Part shown: positions 30,726 through 41,037 of the stretch, piece after piece
Layout: each line of letters starts with the position of its first letter
Position numbering within the stretch: position 1 is the stretch's first letter
NCBI GenBank assembly: GCA_000149225.2
Contig: CM000694.1
Coordinates: 1,799,623 to 1,863,622 of the forward strand
Direction: 5' to 3'
From: Lachancea kluyveri NRRL Y-12651
Lineage: Eukaryota; Ascomycota; Saccharomycetes; Saccharomycetales; Saccharomycetaceae
DNA length: 64,000 nucleotides
Notes under the pieces: generated by a model
What the model was told of the DNA's origin: nothing
Databases searched by the model: none
What the model saw: only the letters and a program-made list of their open reading frames with translations
Made by a program: the position numbers and the translations under genes

Positions 30726-31739
30726 GGTAGTACATTATTCGTATACAAATATAGATATGAGAAAGAGAAACGCATTTTTGTCTACTTACTTGTTCTTTTA
30801 TTTTATTTTTTTTTAATTTTCTTTGTTTTTCTTCTTTTTTTCGTTACGCCTTTAACGTACGCATGGTAAAGAGTGACACCCGTACTCGCGCCACGTTATG
30901 AATTTTCAACTCCGTGAGCAAGCGAGCAAGAGTGATGAAAGTCTTGATGGCAAAAGAAAGAAGAGAGCAGACATACCTCTATTGCTCTTTCTTCATTCCT
31001 TCGTTTCACACCCACACTCAATAAAACGTCAACGGTTATGTTTGAATATTGCAGCTTCGTTTGCATTCACTATCCAGGATGTATATACAAAGAATTTAAT
31101 ACTAGAAAGCGTATTCAAGGTTGAGGCAACTCTTTCTTTTTTTTTTCCGGTTATGTTAAGAAAAAGTTCTAAAGACTTAGAGAGGTAGTAACAATATCCA
31201 AGCAAGAAACGTTTAAAATAAAGGTTAGCAAAGTTTCATGTCTCTGAAGTCAACACAATAAAAAAAAAAAAAAAAACTAAAAAAAAAAACAAAAATGGCG
31301 CCAGCGATTGAATTACGGCGCGAAGAAAAGAAAAAAAAAACAACTCGGTAACGTTGTTAAAATGAGACCATTGGTCGATAATGGAAAATGTAGAACTAGC
31401 AGCCATTAGCATTGGAGCTTAGCAAAATGGAACGGGACATAAATCCCCGGGACAAGCGATTATAACGAGGGATTTTGAATTGAGCAACAAAGAAAGAGAT
31501 AAAAATTGTGCCATAAGTAAAAAGAGAATGATTGTGTCTGTCTTTTTCTTTCTTTTTTTTTTTTTTTATTTTTCTTCTTTAATTCTTGGGTTGTTTTTAA
31601 CCCAATTTTCTATAGATCTGTGATTTTCATTTCGTCGTCAAACAGTTTATGCAAGGTAATGATTTTTTTTTTTTTTAATTTGTATTTGAGTCTTGTTCTT
31701 TTTTTTTTTTCTTTTTCGTAATTTTCGTAAATGCAAGGT
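30726..31739. other. Convergent 1-kb gap between SEC9 and ECL1
   Basis: Both flanking genes end here, so no promoter is needed, yet the gap is a full kilobase. It contains long T tracts (30800-30840, 31550-31570, 31660-31710) and A tracts (31260-31335). No coding frame is convincing; a non-coding RNA cannot be excluded by eye. Confidence 0.4.
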
Positions 31740-32132
31740 TCAGTTCATCAAATTGTGGTTCAGCCACAACTTGTAATTGTTCTCAGCTGTGTGATCAAGC
31801 AACAGTTCTTTGTTGAAAGAAAAATAGTCTACTTTTTCGTTTTCAAAAGTCCTTGGGGTTGACATCATGATCGGACATGTTGGAGAATAGTCAAGCTCGA
31901 ACAGCTCTTCGTCTTCATCATCTTCGAAATCTAACTCCGATTCCTCGCTCGCGCGGTCCACGGGGCATAAAGTTGGAGTAGCAATTAAGCTCTCCGGAGT
32001 AGCGGCCAACCTCGTGTGGTTGGAACAGGTTGTGTCGTTGAGTTTACATGCTTCGGAACAATATAATCTATCAGTAGTAGTATCGTTAATCAATTGATCG
32101 CAAACGAGACAGTAATCATTGAATGCAGACAT
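31740..32132 (-). CDS. ECL1: Ecl1-family lifespan/zinc-response protein
   Basis: 130 residues. The N-terminal YCLVCDQLI plus YCSEACK gives the Cys pairs typical of the small Ecl1 family, implicated in chronological lifespan and zinc/sulfur limitation responses. The middle is acidic (EESELDFEDDEDEELFELDYSP) and the end is FSFNKELLLDHTAENNYKLWLN. In S. cerevisiae YGR146C (ECL1) lies next to ENP2; here SEC9 sits between them. Identification rests on the CxxC motifs, size and neighbourhood. Confidence 0.8.
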   Translation of the reverse strand: MSAFNDYCLVCDQLINDTTTDRLYCSEACKLNDTTCSNHTRLAATPESLIATPTLCPVDRASEESELDFEDDEDEELFELDYSPTCPIMMSTPRTFENEKVDYFSFNKELLLDHTAENNYKLWLNHNLMN

Positions 32133-32855
32133 GGCGGTGATGGATATGCTTAGGGTATGTGAAAGCTCGTGGCTTGTAGAAATCTTATGTAATGATGAAT
32201 AAACAAAGAAAAATAGAGGATGAATTACTCAAGGTACTTAAGTGATCAATTAGTTGTACGTCTTTATATAAATCTGCATCTTATTAAACACCCCATGGGT
32301 GTTTGCTCATCGCGCAAAAAAAAGACCAGAATGGGCCGTGTTGGGATGTTATTTTTACACTACCCGCCGTTTCAGCTCCATTTTTTTGTGTCATCCACGT
32401 TCCACAAGATTCTAACTTTGCCGTGAGAAAAAATTTTCGCCTGCTTAGGGCTCAGAAATCCAAGTAGTCGGGGTTTGAGCTCAATGACGAGAAAGCGTAG
32501 CCGCAACTGAACCTCAACCGCAAATGAGGCTATCCCGCCCGTACAACTGGATATGCGAGACAACCCGAGAGTGGAAGCTTCTAGATTATACTAGAGGCTA
32601 GTATTATGAGGTTATTAGCACGTGACTGTAGGGTGCATATCTTCGCAGATTCCCGTTTTTTTCTTTTGTCTGCCGCAGCCGAAGACCACAGGGTAGCGCC
32701 GCATGCCAAGCCTCTCAAGGTTATCTGGAAGCCTAGACCGCAAGGGCAAAAGGGGAGAAGTTCCTCAAAAAAATGCAATCACGTGTGTACGGTGTTATTA
32801 ATCTATTGTCTTCTACTACTTAACAGCTAAGCTAGCGTTGTATGTGGGTTTTTCC
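32133..32855. other. ECL1 upstream spacer
   Basis: 723 bases from the ECL1 start to the 3' end of MIG1. No gene; no element I would name with confidence. Confidence 0.4.
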
Positions 32856-34502
32856 CTATCCCGTGGGGAACCGCAGATCCAAACTTCTGATTGGCGGCAA
32901 CGAATCGTTACTGTTACCGCTGCTTTCAAACGGAGGTGTGCTGTTGAAGCTGCTATTCATCATTATCACGTGGGTCGGTGGCACTGGCGGGCTGGCTATG
33001 CGTGGCGGTGACTGTAGAGGCGTATGTCTTGCAGAGGCTAGACCTGAATGAGGCAGCGAGAATCCATCTTGAACTTGTCGCAGTGGGCCACCTGAAACAC
33101 TGTTCGAAGACGCGTATCTATCTGTTGCCCGTAAGTCGTGTTGAGAGTTCTGAACTATCTGTAACCTGTGGCTTAGCTCGCTACCAAAGTCTGCTCTCAT
33201 ACCACCTTCGTCGTTGTTGTTGTTGTTGTTGTTCAGTATTGCCGTGATTCCAGGTATATCTGTTGTTCCGTTGTTGGTTACTAAGTTTGTAAACGACCCT
33301 ACATGCGCTAGATTCCCGTGGCTGTTACGCCTACTCATATTGGGTGTCGTGGTTCTAGATTTTTTCCTTGCACGGTTATACTCATCTTCGTCTATATCCT
33401 CTTGCTCTGGGAGTATTAGGCTGGTTAGGCTAGAATTTGATCCGGGCCTCGACAGTGCCGGTAAGTTTGTAAAAGAACCCGGCCCGCCCGGTTTTTCTAA
33501 GTTCGTAAACGATCCCGTCGTTGACGCCGTTGTGCCATGCACCACTTGTGATAAATTAGTCAACGATCTTTGTTTGAGAACAACCTCATGGTGTTCCGGA
33601 GTATCGATGTATTTTGGCGTCATCGCGCCGCTCGTGTTGTATCCACTGTTGTGGTATCCGGGAGTCTGGCCTCCGGCGGCTCCCAAACCGGACGGGCTTG
33701 AAGGATTCAGCGGCGTCATACGCTGTAATGAGGACAACACATTTAGTTTGGGTCTACTTGGTGCTCTTACTGGCAATGGCAGCAGCAGCGGTTGCTGTTG
33801 TGGTTGCTGTTGCTGCGGTTGCTGCGGCTGACTCATGCCATTTAGATTCATAGACGAGTGGAATCCATATTTCTTCTGCGGCTGTGGGGCCCACTGCCTG
33901 GTATCTTCATGATCGTTCAGCGATGGCAATGATTTTACACTTGGAAGCAAGCCAGAGTTAGGACTAGAATCAGATGATTGGATACCTAAAGCAGCACTCA
34001 CTAGTAATCCCATATTTTGCCGAGGAGTATCCAGTTGCCCTTGCCCCTGCCCTTGCTCGTACTCATGCTCATGTTCGTCGTCATCGTCTCCCAACTGGAA
34101 AGTAGTCTTATAGTTTCTCTGTCCCTGTCTAGACGTGAGTTGATCAGGGATGTTTTCCGGTTTTACTTCCAAAGGAGCTTGGTCCTTCGACATCGACTTA
34201 CTCTTTTTCTTCCTGCCTCGCTTCCCCTTTGGTGCCGGATTCGTGTGTATTCTTGTGTGTCTAGTTAACTCGTCGCTCCTGCTAAACCTTTTCCCACAGC
34301 CCGGAAACTCACAGGCATGCGGTTTCTCTCCAGTATGCGTTCTTATATGTCTCGTTTGATGCTCCAAGCGGTGAAACGCTCTCGAGCAAATTGGACACAC
34401 GTAAGGCCTTGGAGAGTCAGGACCGCTATTCGGCGACCTCTTCTTCTTCCTTGTCGACGCAGAATCACCACTGTTAGCAACGTTTTCCATAATTTGTGAC
34501 AT
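32856..34502 (-). CDS. MIG1: Glucose repressor Mig1 (C2H2 zinc finger)
   Basis: 548 residues (S. cerevisiae 504). Two adjacent C2H2 fingers near the N-terminus: [21 protein letters not shown] and [20 protein letters not shown], joined by the TGEKP linker (about 34-86). These bind GC boxes next to AT tracts. A basic [12 protein letters not shown] stretch follows, probably a nuclear signal. The rest is low-complexity with poly-Gln (about 220-240), poly-Asn (near 430), and several repeated LTSL/SFTNL segments with Arg-X-X-Ser contexts suited to Snf1 phosphorylation. As a pre-duplication gene it would stand for MIG1 and its paralogues. Confidence 0.93.
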   Translation of the reverse strand: MSQIMENVANSGDSASTRKKKRSPNSGPDSPRPYVCPICSRAFHRLEHQTRHIRTHTGEKPHACEFPGCGKRFSRSDELTRHTRIHTNPAPKGKRGRKKKSKSMSKDQAPLEVKPENIPDQLTSRQGQRNYKTTFQLGDDDDEHEHEYEQGQGQGQLDTPRQNMGLLVSAALGIQSSDSSPNSGLLPSVKSLPSLNDHEDTRQWAPQPQKKYGFHSSMNLNGMSQPQQPQQQQPQQQPLLLPLPVRAPSRPKLNVLSSLQRMTPLNPSSPSGLGAAGGQTPGYHNSGYNTSGAMTPKYIDTPEHHEVVLKQRSLTNLSQVVHGTTASTTGSFTNLEKPGGPGSFTNLPALSRPGSNSSLTSLILPEQEDIDEDEYNRARKKSRTTTPNMSRRNSHGNLAHVGSFTNLVTNNGTTDIPGITAILNNNNNNNDEGGMRADFGSELSHRLQIVQNSQHDLRATDRYASSNSVSGGPLRQVQDGFSLPHSGLASARHTPLQSPPRIASPPVPPTHVIMMNSSFNSTPPFESSGNSNDSLPPIRSLDLRFPTG

Positions 34503-35562
34503 CGACGGGTACGTGGTCTTTTTCAGCTTTGTTCTTTCGTTTCAATAGTTGGTGACTATGACCGTATTGCCCAGGGAAAAATCTTCAATCTACTGACAAC
34601 TTTTCTGAAATTTTTCCATATTGACTATCAGCGTCCGCTACTCACAAAACTCACAAGCCGCACATTCTGTGCGGCTTGGAACTCCTAAATGTTATAACCT
34701 TATATATTATGGCACGGTATTCTATATACATTTGGACCAAGGATTTACACGCCATATACCGGTCAGGCCACAAGTCGAGCGTGAGAATGGGGTCAAAGCT
34801 GGAAAAAACGTGATGCTTGGGTCCGGCAACTTGCTTCTCTACTAGCATCAGCAACAATGTGAAGCGGCACTGGTTGGTAAGTAGCAGTGATGTTTGACGC
34901 CCCATAAAAGGCTCTTTCAAGGGTATTCAAGGCCTCTGTTCGGAAGCCACTTCGTTACCTATCATGTGCTCAAAGGCCATTGTATAGAGAATTTCTGTGG
35001 GTTTTGTGAATTTTGTGGATTCAGCTGGTTTTGTGGGGTTTCAGCCCTTGTCGTGGTGTCCGCCCCACCAAAAAAAAAGAACAAAAAGAAAAAAGGAAAA
35101 CAAAAGCAAGTAAAAAAATTTTAGCACCCCAAGTTTTCCCGTCCGAGGACCTTAAATCCTGGTATATCCGAGGATTTTTCGGTAGCATTTATCTGTCAAA
35201 ACCACAGTCTGTGTATATGATAGTAGAGTTGTAACTGAAAGTGTGACTACTCACTCGTTCACCTCACTGGTTTCTCATCACTTCTCTCTTTCCTTCTCCT
35301 TCTCCTCTTGTGGAAATAAAGCGGAGGAAACGGCTGTGATGAAAGCAAAAACAAAAAAAAAAAAAAAAAAAAAACAACAAAAAACAAGGGAGTGGCGCTG
35401 ACACCAAGCTTGTAAGAAGGATATTAGTAATTACTCAGAAATGGTAATAAAGAAGGTGTGAAAAGAATGAGTATAAAACGGATAATGATGAGCTGATATT
35501 CTTGATTTTCCCCTGTATAGCCTTACAGCCTCCGATATCTGTTCAACTTTATGTAATACGCA
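34503..35562. promoter_or_regulatory. Divergent MIG1/SNQ2 promoter
   Basis: 1.06 kb without a gene. Features seen: a 25-bp near-perfect palindrome at 34654-34678 (11-bp arms, 3-base centre) with CCG and CGG triplets 11 bases apart; two copies of TCCGAGGA at 35142-35149 and 35167-35174, one base off the Pdr1/Pdr3 element TCCGCGGA; imperfect TTTTGTG repeats at 34996-35040; an A run at 35351-35372; and ATGTAA at 35551-35556, just upstream of the SNQ2 start. Pdr1 control is inferred. Confidence 0.5.
34654..34678. repeat. 25-bp palindrome in MIG1/SNQ2 gap
   Basis: Arms CAAGCCGCACA and TGTGCGGCTTG flank the central TTC. Could be a zinc-cluster factor site or fold as a short hairpin. Confidence 0.85.
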
Positions 35563-38500
35563 ATGTCTTTCCTATTACCGCGTCTTCAACAAGGCTCTCA
35601 GGATGACTATAATCACGCTGACGAGGCAAACGGTGAAAAAATCCACGCATCCGAAAGCAGTAGCGATACTTCCCGGTCCGAGAAGCAGGATCAAAACCTT
35701 TACTCTGAATACGCCTCAATCTTGGGTAAGCGCTTACAGGATGCCCGAGCCAACGGCGTAAAGTTTAGAAATTGTGGTGTCACTGGTGAAAATGTCACCA
35801 TAAAAGGTTTTGACTCTAGCTTCCAATTCCAAAGCACAGTACAAGATATTGTCTTTTTTCCTTTAACAATATATAGGGCCGTCCAGGCTAAGAAGCATCA
35901 TCATAAAAGAAAAATTCTATCCCAGATCAATTTTTTGATCAAACCTGGTGAAATGTGCCTTGTTTTAGGAAGACCCGGAGCCGGGTGTTCATCTTTCCTA
36001 AGAACTGTTGCCGGTGAACTAGGAAATTTTACAGACGTTGATGGTGAGATCAGCTACGATGGCATACCACAGAAGGAGATGATTAAACATTTCAAAGGTG
36101 ACATCATATATAATGGAGAAATGGACGTCCATTTCCCTCATTTGACTGTCTCTCAAACCCTCGAAATGGCTATAGCTTGTAAAGAGCCTCACTCGTTAAG
36201 CGATGAGAAGATCCCTAAGAAACAGCATATTCACGGCAACAGAGATTTATATGCTGGTATTTTTCACTTGACCCATACCTTCAACACCAAAGTTGGAAAT
36301 GATTTTGTCAGAGGTGTCTCTGGCGGGGAAAGGAAACGTGTTTCCATAGCGGAGGCTATGGCCGCCAGGGGTTCTGTTTACTGCTGGGACAACTCTTCGA
36401 GAGGTTTGGATAGTAGCTCGGCCTATGACTATATAAAAGCCATCAGAACAGTTTCTGATTTGATCAAATCTGTAGCCTTCGTGGCCATTTACCAAGCTGG
36501 TGAAAACATTTACAGGAAGTTTGACAAGGTGACTGTGTTGTACGATGGGAGACAAATTTATTACGGCACCATCAACAAAGCTAAACCATATTTTGAGAGG
36601 ATGGGATTCCAGTCTTCTCCAAGGCAGACTACTCCCGAATTTTTAACTGCAATAACTCAAAGAATCGACTCTGAGGATTCCACAGCTGTGAAGATTAGAG
36701 AAGAGTTTAAGAACACTATTCCGAGAACCGCTGAAGATTTTGAAAGGGTCTGGCGTGGATCGCCGGAGTACCAAGAGTTGATTCAAGAGATTCACGCCTA
36801 CAACAACCGAGTTGATAGTGAGGGGACAAGGGCTCTCTATAGAGATTCGATCACCCAACAGAAGTCTAAGCGGAGTCGTGGTACTTCTCGCTACACTATA
36901 AGCTATTTAGAGCAAATTAAACTCTGTACGAAAAGAGGTTTCCAGAGAATCAGTGGTGATAGCACATCAACTGTAATTAACATTGCTGCTGCAACCATCC
37001 AATCGTTGATTATAGGCTCTCTATACTATAATTTAAATCCCTCTACGGATTCTGCATTTAGTAGAAGTGGTGTTCTATATTTTTCGTTGCTCTACTACTC
37101 CCTTATGGGCTTGGCTAACATCGGGGTATCGCATAGATTGATTGTTTCAAAGCATAAATCTTACTCACTTTATCACCCCTCTGCTGAAACTTTGGCCACA
37201 TACATTTCTAGTTTCCCCTTTAGATTGATTGGGTTAACAGTGTTCTTCATCATAATTTACTTTATGTCCAATATGAATAGGCAGCCAGGAAAATTTTTTT
37301 TAAACTACCTATTCTTAGCGCTGGGTGCTGAAACTATTAACGCTTTATTTCAAATGATCACCGCTTTTACCGCTAACTTGGCCCAAACTAACGCCCTCAA
37401 CGGTTTGTTTCTATTGGCCATGAGTATGTATTCCACCTACATGATTCAATTGGAATCTATGCACCCATGGTTTAAATGGATCAACTATTTGTCCCCCTTG
37501 AGGTGGATGTTGGAAAATATGCTAGCCGTTGAGTTTCATGGTAGGAGAATGGAATGTACCAATTTAGTTCCAAGTGGTCCTGGTTACGAAACTGTGACAG
37601 AGGAGAATCAGGTTTGTGCTTTTATCGGTTCTGTACCGGGGCAGCCATGGGTGAGCGGAGACAGATATATCAGGATCCAGTATGATTTCAGGTACAGCTA
37701 CATTTGGAGGAATTTTGGTATTTGTCTTGGATTTCTTTGTTTCTATGTTGCCTTGAATACATTTGCAGATGAGTTTAGAAAAAAAAGCGGTAGTAAAGGT
37801 GACAGTTTGATTTTCAAGAGGGATGCAAAGGCACCGGTCGTTGTCGCAGCTATAGATGATGAAGAAAGCTTGAATACCAATAACAATCCTCTTATTGTTA
37901 CGACAAATTCGTCCACTAAGGATAACAATGATGATGTATTTGATGGTTTGAAAAGCAAAGGTGTGTTTATGTGGAAAGATGTGGACTACGTTATCCCATA
38001 CAAGGGAAGCGAGAAAAAGTTATTGGATAAGGTTTCAGGTTTTGTCAAACCAGGATTAACCGCATTGATGGGTGCGAGTGGTGCAGGTAAAACCACGTTG
38101 TTAAACGTTTTGGCCCAAAGAATGGATTTTGGCATTGTTAGCTCGGGTGAGATTTTGGTCGACGCCAAGCCTGTGGATAGAAAATTCAAACGGTCTGTTG
38201 GATACGTTCAGCAACAGGATATACATACACAAGAGCTTACAGTACGTGAGTCTTTGCAATTCTCTGCTAGGTTGCGCCGTCCAGACAGCGTTCCGGATGC
38301 AGAAAAGATGGAGTACGTTGAAAAAATCATAGTAGTTTTAGGAATGCAGGACTATTCTGATGCGGTTGTTGGAGAGGCCGGGTTTGGCTTAAATGTAGAG
38401 CAAAGAAAGAAACTATCTATTGGAGTTGAATTGGTTGCAAAGCCGACTTTATTGTTATTTTTGGACGAACCAACCTCGGGGTTAGATTCTCAATCGTCTT

Positions 38501-39906
38501 GGGCTATCTTACAGTTGTTGAGAAGGTTAGCCGAAGCCGGTCAAGCCATATTATGCACCATACACCAGCCTTCTGCTACTTTGTTCGAATCGTTTGACCG
38601 GCTCTTGTTATTAAAGGACGGTGGTTCTGTTGTGTACTGGGGCAATATTGGTGATCACTCTAAAGACGTGACAAATTATTTTAAAAAATATGGCGCCAGA
38701 GAATGTAGCGATACCGAGAATCCAGCCGAATACATGTTAGAAGTGATTGGCGCCGGATCTTCTGTGGCGAAGGATGATTGGGGTGAAATCTGGAAGCAAT
38801 CCACGGAGTACCAAGATTTTGTTGGAGAGTATGATGACCTCTACACTAAGCTTTTAAACACAAACAAGGGAGATGACCAGGATTTGGAAAAAAAATTTGC
38901 TGTTCCATATACAACACAGTTTTACTATGTTTATCGGAGAACGGTTACGCAGCTTTGGAGGGACCCGGGGTACATCGTCTCTAAGATGATGTTGATGATC
39001 AGCGCTGGATTATTCATTGGGTTTACTTTTTACGATGTTGGTACAAGCTTCCGTGGTCTACAGAATGCAATGTTTGCCGTTTTTATGTCTATCATTGTTG
39101 CAGCGCCCCTGATGAATCAGATACAATCCAGGGCCATTCAAGCACGTGAATTATTTGAAGCCCGTGAATCAAAATCAAACACGTTCCACTGGTCTTGCTT
39201 ATTGTTATCTCAGTATTTGAGTGAAGTTCCCTTTCAAATTTTTTTCTCCACTATTTATTTTGTCGCTTTCTACTTCCCTTTAAAGGTTGATGACAGTGCC
39301 AGTAGGGCAGGCGTATTTTTTTTGCACTATTGTATCATGTTTCAATTGTATTTTATTGGATTTGGACTACTCGTCCTATACATTTCGCCCGATTTACCTT
39401 CAGCTGCGATCATCATGGGGCTCAGCTTATCATTTATGATTGGATTTTGTGGTGTTGTTCAGCCTGTGAGGTTGATGCCAGGTTTTTGGACATTTATGTG
39501 GAAAGTGTCTCCCTTCACATATTTCATCCAAAGTTTTGTATCTTTGCTGTTGCACAACAAAAAAGTGGAATGTCGTCAAAATGAAACTTCTTATTTCAGC
39601 CCTCCATCTGGTATGACTTGTGGCGAGTACTCACAGCAGTTTGTGGAGGCAAATTTCGGGTACGTCATGAATCCAGAAGACAGAAGCAACTGCGCTTATT
39701 GTACTTACAAGGTCGGAGACCAATACATGAATACATTGAGCTTCAAGTACTCTTATTTGTGGAGAAATTTTGGATTCTATTGGGTCTACATTTTGTTTAA
39801 CCTTGTCGGTATGCTAGTTGCTTACTACATTTTTCACATCTACAACTTTTCGCCTTTTACCAGGTTAAAACAGCAATTTATGCGGACCAAGAAAACCGAA
39901 GATTAG
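35563..39906 (+). CDS. SNQ2: SNQ2-type pleiotropic drug resistance ABC transporter
   Basis: 1447 residues, full-size PDR (ABCG) pump with reverse (NBD-TMD)x2 layout. NBD1 has the degenerate Walker A GRPGAGCSS (136-144, Cys in place of Lys), VSGGERKRVSI signature and WDNSSRGLDSSSAYDY. NBD2 has canonical GASGAGKTT, a degenerate signature LNVEQRKKLSIGVEL and LLLFLDEPTSGLDSQSS. Asymmetric sites are normal for the PDR group. Sequence blocks (EMCLVLGRPGAGC, HTFNTKVGNDFVRGVSGGE, ENPAEYMLEVIGAG, ending AYCTYKVGDQY and YSYLWRNFG) match Snq2/Pdr18 better than Pdr5 or Aus1. Effluxes hydrophobic mutagens and drugs at the plasma membrane. An upstream ATGTAA lies 12 bases before this ATG. Confidence 0.93.
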   Translation: MSFLLPRLQQGSQDDYNHADEANGEKIHASESSSDTSRSEKQDQNLYSEYASILGKRLQDARANGVKFRNCGVTGENVTIKGFDSSFQFQSTVQDIVFFPLTIYRAVQAKKHHHKRKILSQINFLIKPGEMCLVLGRPGAGCSSFLRTVAGELGNFTDVDGEISYDGIPQKEMIKHFKGDIIYNGEMDVHFPHLTVSQTLEMAIACKEPHSLSDEKIPKKQHIHGNRDLYAGIFHLTHTFNTKVGNDFVRGVSGGERKRVSIAEAMAARGSVYCWDNSSRGLDSSSAYDYIKAIRTVSDLIKSVAFVAIYQAGENIYRKFDKVTVLYDGRQIYYGTINKAKPYFERMGFQSSPRQTTPEFLTAITQRIDSEDSTAVKIREEFKNTIPRTAEDFERVWRGSPEYQELIQEIHAYNNRVDSEGTRALYRDSITQQKSKRSRGTSRYTISYLEQIKLCTKRGFQRISGDSTSTVINIAAATIQSLIIGSLYYNLNPSTDSAFSRSGVLYFSLLYYSLMGLANIGVSHRLIVSKHKSYSLYHPSAETLATYISSFPFRLIGLTVFFIIIYFMSNMNRQPGKFFLNYLFLALGAETINALFQMITAFTANLAQTNALNGLFLLAMSMYSTYMIQLESMHPWFKWINYLSPLRWMLENMLAVEFHGRRMECTNLVPSGPGYETVTEENQVCAFIGSVPGQPWVSGDRYIRIQYDFRYSYIWRNFGICLGFLCFYVALNTFADEFRKKSGSKGDSLIFKRDAKAPVVVAAIDDEESLNTNNNPLIVTTNSSTKDNNDDVFDGLKSKGVFMWKDVDYVIPYKGSEKKLLDKVSGFVKPGLTALMGASGAGKTTLLNVLAQRMDFGIVSSGEILVDAKPVDRKFKRSVGYVQQQDIHTQELTVRESLQFSARLRRPDSVPDAEKMEYVEKIIVVLGMQDYSDAVVGEAGFGLNVEQRKKLSIGVELVAKPTLLLFLDEPTSGLDSQSSWAILQLLRRLAEAGQAILCTIHQPSATLFESFDRLLLLKDGGSVVYWGNIGDHSKDVTNYFKKYGARECSDTENPAEYMLEVIGAGSSVAKDDWGEIWKQSTEYQDFVGEYDDLYTKLLNTNKGDDQDLEKKFAVPYTTQFYYVYRRTVTQLWRDPGYIVSKMMLMISAGLFIGFTFYDVGTSFRGLQNAMFAVFMSIIVAAPLMNQIQSRAIQARELFEARESKSNTFHWSCLLLSQYLSEVPFQIFFSTIYFVAFYFPLKVDDSASRAGVFFLHYCIMFQLYFIGFGLLVLYISPDLPSAAIIMGLSLSFMIGFCGVVQPVRLMPGFWTFMWKVSPFTYFIQSFVSLLLHNKKVECRQNETSYFSPPSGMTCGEYSQQFVEANFGYVMNPEDRSNCAYCTYKVGDQYMNTLSFKYSYLWRNFGFYWVYILFNLVGMLVAYYIFHIYNFSPFTRLKQQFMRTKKTED

Positions 39907-40180
39907 GTTCACTCTTAAGTTCCATTTGACAACTCTTGTATGAGCATTGGGATTTAAAAATTGCTTGATGTTTTACTACTTTCGAGGTAAGATTTTATTT
40001 CTGTATTTTCGCTCTTAAAGACGGGTTCCCGGTCATCTAGTGATGAGAATACCTGAGGAAAAACTAGTTTTAATATGACTATTAAATTATTTTACGTCTG
40101 AGTTGAGTATGTAGAAGGGTTAGATAATATAAAAGTGGTTAGGAAGTGTTGCTTTTGGGTACAAAAATTAAAGGTGTAAT

Positions 40181-40513
40181 TGTTGGAACAAAATACAACT
40201 ATCGACCATCGACTAGTATTCATGTTACTAGTATATTATCTTACACGGTGTTATAAGGTGACATAAAGAATGAGAAACAGTCATCTAAGTCAGTGGAAGC
40301 TGAAACGCAAGGATTGATAATGTAATAGGATAATGAACCAAAACATATAAAAGGGAAGAGAGTATATGAATAATTGTATGTAGAATTATCGACTCTCTTT
40401 TCTGGATTCCTAGAAAGGTGAGGAGAACTTCTAGTATAACCATATACCAAATTATTATAGCCTTAATTAAAAATTGAATCTCAACAATTGTCCCAATATT
40501 CACATATTTCTCA
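40181..40513 (+). mobile_element. Solo LTR C, Ty1/Ty2 delta-like
   Basis: A 333-bp fossil LTR from TGTTGGAACAAAATACAAC to CACATATTTCTCA, nearly identical in layout and sequence to LTRs A and B. No matching 5-bp target duplication is visible at its ends, which suggests it formed by recombination between different copies. It lies about 300 bp upstream of tRNA-Gly. No internal region remains. Confidence 0.93.
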
Positions 40514-40818
40514 GCCTAAATTTCATAGAGAGTCAAATAAGACGAATAACATCAATCCATCATGAATAGTGGTATATCAATGGTCTGACAGAATAGCTAT
40601 TGAGTAGTCTCTAGAGACCGCTCTTCACTCGGTAATTTCCAGAAACATATAAATAGAGCTTGAAAATCTACCGAAAAAAATTCCCAGACATAAATGAAAT
40701 AGGAGTATTGGAAGAGGAAAATAATATGTAATAGTTCAAGGAGTTTGATCTATAGAATAATATTTTAACCATCTGTTAAAGCAGCGGTTGATCTTTATCT
40801 GTATCAACAAACTACCGA
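40514..40818. other. Spacer between LTR C and tRNA-Gly
   Basis: 305 bases, no gene or further LTR seen. Confidence 0.5.
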
Positions 40819-40889
40819 GCGCAAGTGGTTTAGTGGTAAAATCCAACGTTGCCATCGTTGGGCCCCCGGTTCGATTCCGGGCTTGCGCA
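40819..40889 (+). tRNA. tRNA-Gly(GCC)
   Basis: 71 bases, GCGCAAGTGGTTTAGTGG to CTTGCGC plus discriminator A. Anticodon GCC lies in the loop TTGCCAT closed by CAACG/CGTTG. The T arm CCCGGTTCGATTCCGGG is intact and a T-rich terminator follows. No intron. Confidence 0.98.
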
Positions 40890-41037
40890 TTTACTTTTCT
40901 TTTTTCTCTTGCCGGAAACTAAAAGCGCGTAAACCATTTGGTTTGTAAACCAAAGGATTCAACATACCATGGGAATGCACTCTATCCAGATAGCCCTGAA
41001 GTCGTTATCAGTCAAGAGAGAATAGGCAAGTTATCCA

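Noticed and set aside
30898-31188. 96-codon frame between SEC9 and ECL1
   Set aside because: No recognisable domain and mostly low-complexity; considered chance.
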